A stretch of 25,326 nucleotides of DNA from positions 1-25,326 of the forward strand of contig DASTPP010000221.1 in NCBI GenBank assembly GCA_035762175.1. Reading direction: 5' to 3'. The first letter of the stretch is position 1. Each line of letters opens with the position of its first letter. The notes beneath the pieces are model-generated. The model made no database searches. It saw nothing but the letters and a program-made list of their open reading frames with translations, and had not been told where the DNA came from. This stretch comes from DASTPP01 sp035762175. Lineage in GTDB: Bacteria; Myxococcota_A; Polyangia; Polyangiales; Polyangiaceae. A program made the translations under genes and the position numbers. Below are positions 22,521 to 25,326 of the stretch, one piece after another.

Positions 22521-22984
22521 GCCGCCCTTCGCACCGCCTCGCTCGCGCGCGTCAGCAGCCCGCGCAGGCCGCCTTCGGGCTGCGACTCGGCCCAGGCGCA
22601 GAGCGCCGACGCCTCGCGCCCCAAGCGCTCGCGCACGCCCTCGAGGAACGCGCGGAGCGCCTCGGGGTTCACCAGGGTCAGCTGCAGCTCGACGCCGAAG
22701 CGCAGGGCCTCGCGGCGCAGCTCGTCGTGCGCCCCCCACCCGCGCAGCACGAACGCCGCCCCGCCCGCCTCGCTCGCCAGGTACCGCGGGAAGAGCTCGG
22801 CCTCGGCGAAGGCGAGGTGCTCGTCGAGGGCGCGCGAGAACGCGTCCCACGCGTCGTCGCAGGCGCGGACGTCGCCGCGCTCGGCGCACCTCGTCAGCGC
22901 GCCGACCTGCGAGGCGAGCGCGGCGTAATCGCGGCAGAGCCGTTCGGCGTGCGCGAGCGTGTCGTCGGGGTGAAGCGTCTTCAT
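22517..22984 (-). CDS. Hemerythrin-like (HHE domain) protein
   Basis: 155 residues, nearly all one four-helix domain. Candidate di-iron ligands follow the HHE pattern: an early His (DTLAHAERLCRDY), then LDEHLAFAEAELFPRYL (H..E spacing), then GWGAHDELRREAL with His and Glu. Not every ligand of a canonical hemerythrin can be matched by eye, so it may be a degenerate member. Such proteins bind oxygen, nitric oxide or iron, or act in redox and nitrosative stress sensing. The start ATG at 22984 has a strong GAGGAGG ribosome binding site seven bases upstream; longer in-frame starts (to 23110) lack this and add a non-domain leader. Upstream lies an unusually AT-rich stretch with a repeated motif. 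Confidence 0.75.
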   Translation of the reverse strand: MKTLHPDDTLAHAERLCRDYAALASQVGALTRCAERGDVRACDDAWDAFSRALDEHLAFAEAELFPRYLASEAGGAAFVLRGWGAHDELRREALRFGVELQLTLVNPEALRAFLEGVRERLGREASALCAWAESQPEGGLRGLLTRASEAVRRAA

Positions 22985-23095
22985 GATCGGCCTCCTCGTG
23001 CACCTTCCGAGCCACGGGGGCCCCGGCCACGCTTCGACCTCAGCGGGCGACCGAAGCAAGCGGCTGGGGCGATTTGGAGAGGGCCCGTGGGGTGT

Positions 23096-23137
23096 GGCAT
23101 TTTGCAACAAGTTCGAAGAGCTGAGGCATTTTATAAC
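23096..23137 (-). promoter_or_regulatory. Direct repeat GGCATTTT(GC/AT)AAC upstream of the hemerythrin-like gene
   Basis: Two 13-bp sites, 23096-23108 and 23125-23137, are 29 bp apart and differ at two bases. On the coding (minus) strand they read GTTRYAAAATGCC. The right-hand copy includes the possible -10 TATAAA. They lie about 110-155 nt upstream of the start codon and look like paired regulator sites or duplicated promoter elements. Confidence 0.5.
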
Positions 23138-23297
23138 GCGACGCGTCTCTGGGCGCTAGCTTGTGCACGAACCTTTGGGTCACGAATGCGAAAAAACAAT
23201 CCCTTCGACGTAAGCTCGGGCGAGCCCAACCGTGATGCGGCGCAGAAAAGAGTTGGCTTGAGCTCTGGTCTCTAACGCAGCGCAGAAGGCATCAAAC

Positions 23298-23335
23298 AAA
23301 AAAGCCCCGCCCCCGGGGGGACGCGGGGGCGGGGC
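23298..23335 (-). terminator. Rho-independent terminator of dnaK
   Basis: On the minus strand a perfect 12-bp stem (GCCCCGCCCCCG / CGGGGGCGGGGC, 23304-23315 and 23324-23335) with an eight-base loop is followed by six T residues (23298-23303). It starts 42 bases after the dnaK stop. This is the only textbook intrinsic terminator in the window. Confidence 0.93.
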
Positions 23336-23377
23336 GAGCGAAGAGGAGCGAGACGCGTTGGGCCGGCGCGCCGGGGC

Positions 23378-25309
<1,932 letters not shown>

Positions 25310-25326
25310 GGCGTGTGGCTCCTCGT

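Larger units (their letters stand above)
22985..23377. other. AT-richer intergenic region between hemerythrin-like gene and dnaK
   Basis: This 393-base gap is the least GC-rich part of the window. It contains two copies of GGCATTTT(GC/AT)AAC, a minus-strand TATAAA that could be a -10 box (23130-23135), and the dnaK terminator at 23298-23335. A 29-codon frame (23186-23275) is present, but its third-base composition is unlike real genes here. Confidence 0.55.

Noticed and set aside
23096..23137. Assignment of the direct repeats as NsrR sites
   Set aside because: AAAATGC resembles part of an NsrR half-site, but the repeat is direct, not inverted, and spaced 29 bp; the regulator cannot be named.
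23186..23275. Small gene of 29 codons upstream of the hemerythrin-like gene, on the plus strand
   Set aside because: Third codon positions are much less GC-rich than in real genes here, no ribosome binding site is evident, and it lies in a regulatory region.

Overview
This is a very GC-rich chromosomal window of housekeeping character. It is probably from a member of the Myxococcota (Polyangia-like). The signs are extreme GC at third codon positions, a Hanks-type kinase with the HRDVSPHN form of the catalytic loop, a DUF4388-like/J-domain fusion, REC-PAS-histidine kinase signalling, and many Ala/Arg/Pro-rich shadow frames. No transposase, integrase, phage gene, CRISPR array or tRNA was found. 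The taxonomic call is inference.

Left block (1-6293, minus strand). A translationally overlapping hisZ-purA pair (histidine and purine biosynthesis) is followed by a PIN-PhoH ATPase gene. That gene overlaps by one base with a DUF1704-type putative metallopeptidase gene. A Ser/Thr kinase gene then runs off the window edge.

Middle block (6294-14819). An ECF-like sigma factor gene sits behind two matched palindromes. After it come a CorA-type transporter, a 137-nt near-perfect palindrome, a DUF4388/J-domain protein, a diacylglycerol-kinase-family lipid kinase, and an unrecognised protein. Next are a membrane-anchored PP2C phosphatase (a possible partner of the kinase) and a coupled mutarotase/PRPP-synthase-like pair.

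Right block (14890-25326). A REC-PAS-histidine kinase gene is divergent from obg. The Obg GTPase carries a very long tail, acidic and then histone-H1-like. Then come a DUF885 lipoprotein, prfB with the classical programmed +1 frameshift (its true start is 82 nt upstream of the longest uninterrupted frame), a secreted hydrolase-like protein, a hemerythrin-like protein, and dnaK with a clear intrinsic terminator.

No single cassette looks like a defence or mobile system. The most unusual items are the Obg tail, the twin GGYAA-N7-TTRCC operators before the sigma factor gene, the long palindrome between corA and the J-domain gene, the class II-like PRPP synthase coupled to a mutarotase, and several short tandem-repeat arrays between genes. 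All functional assignments come from reading motifs; no database search was possible.
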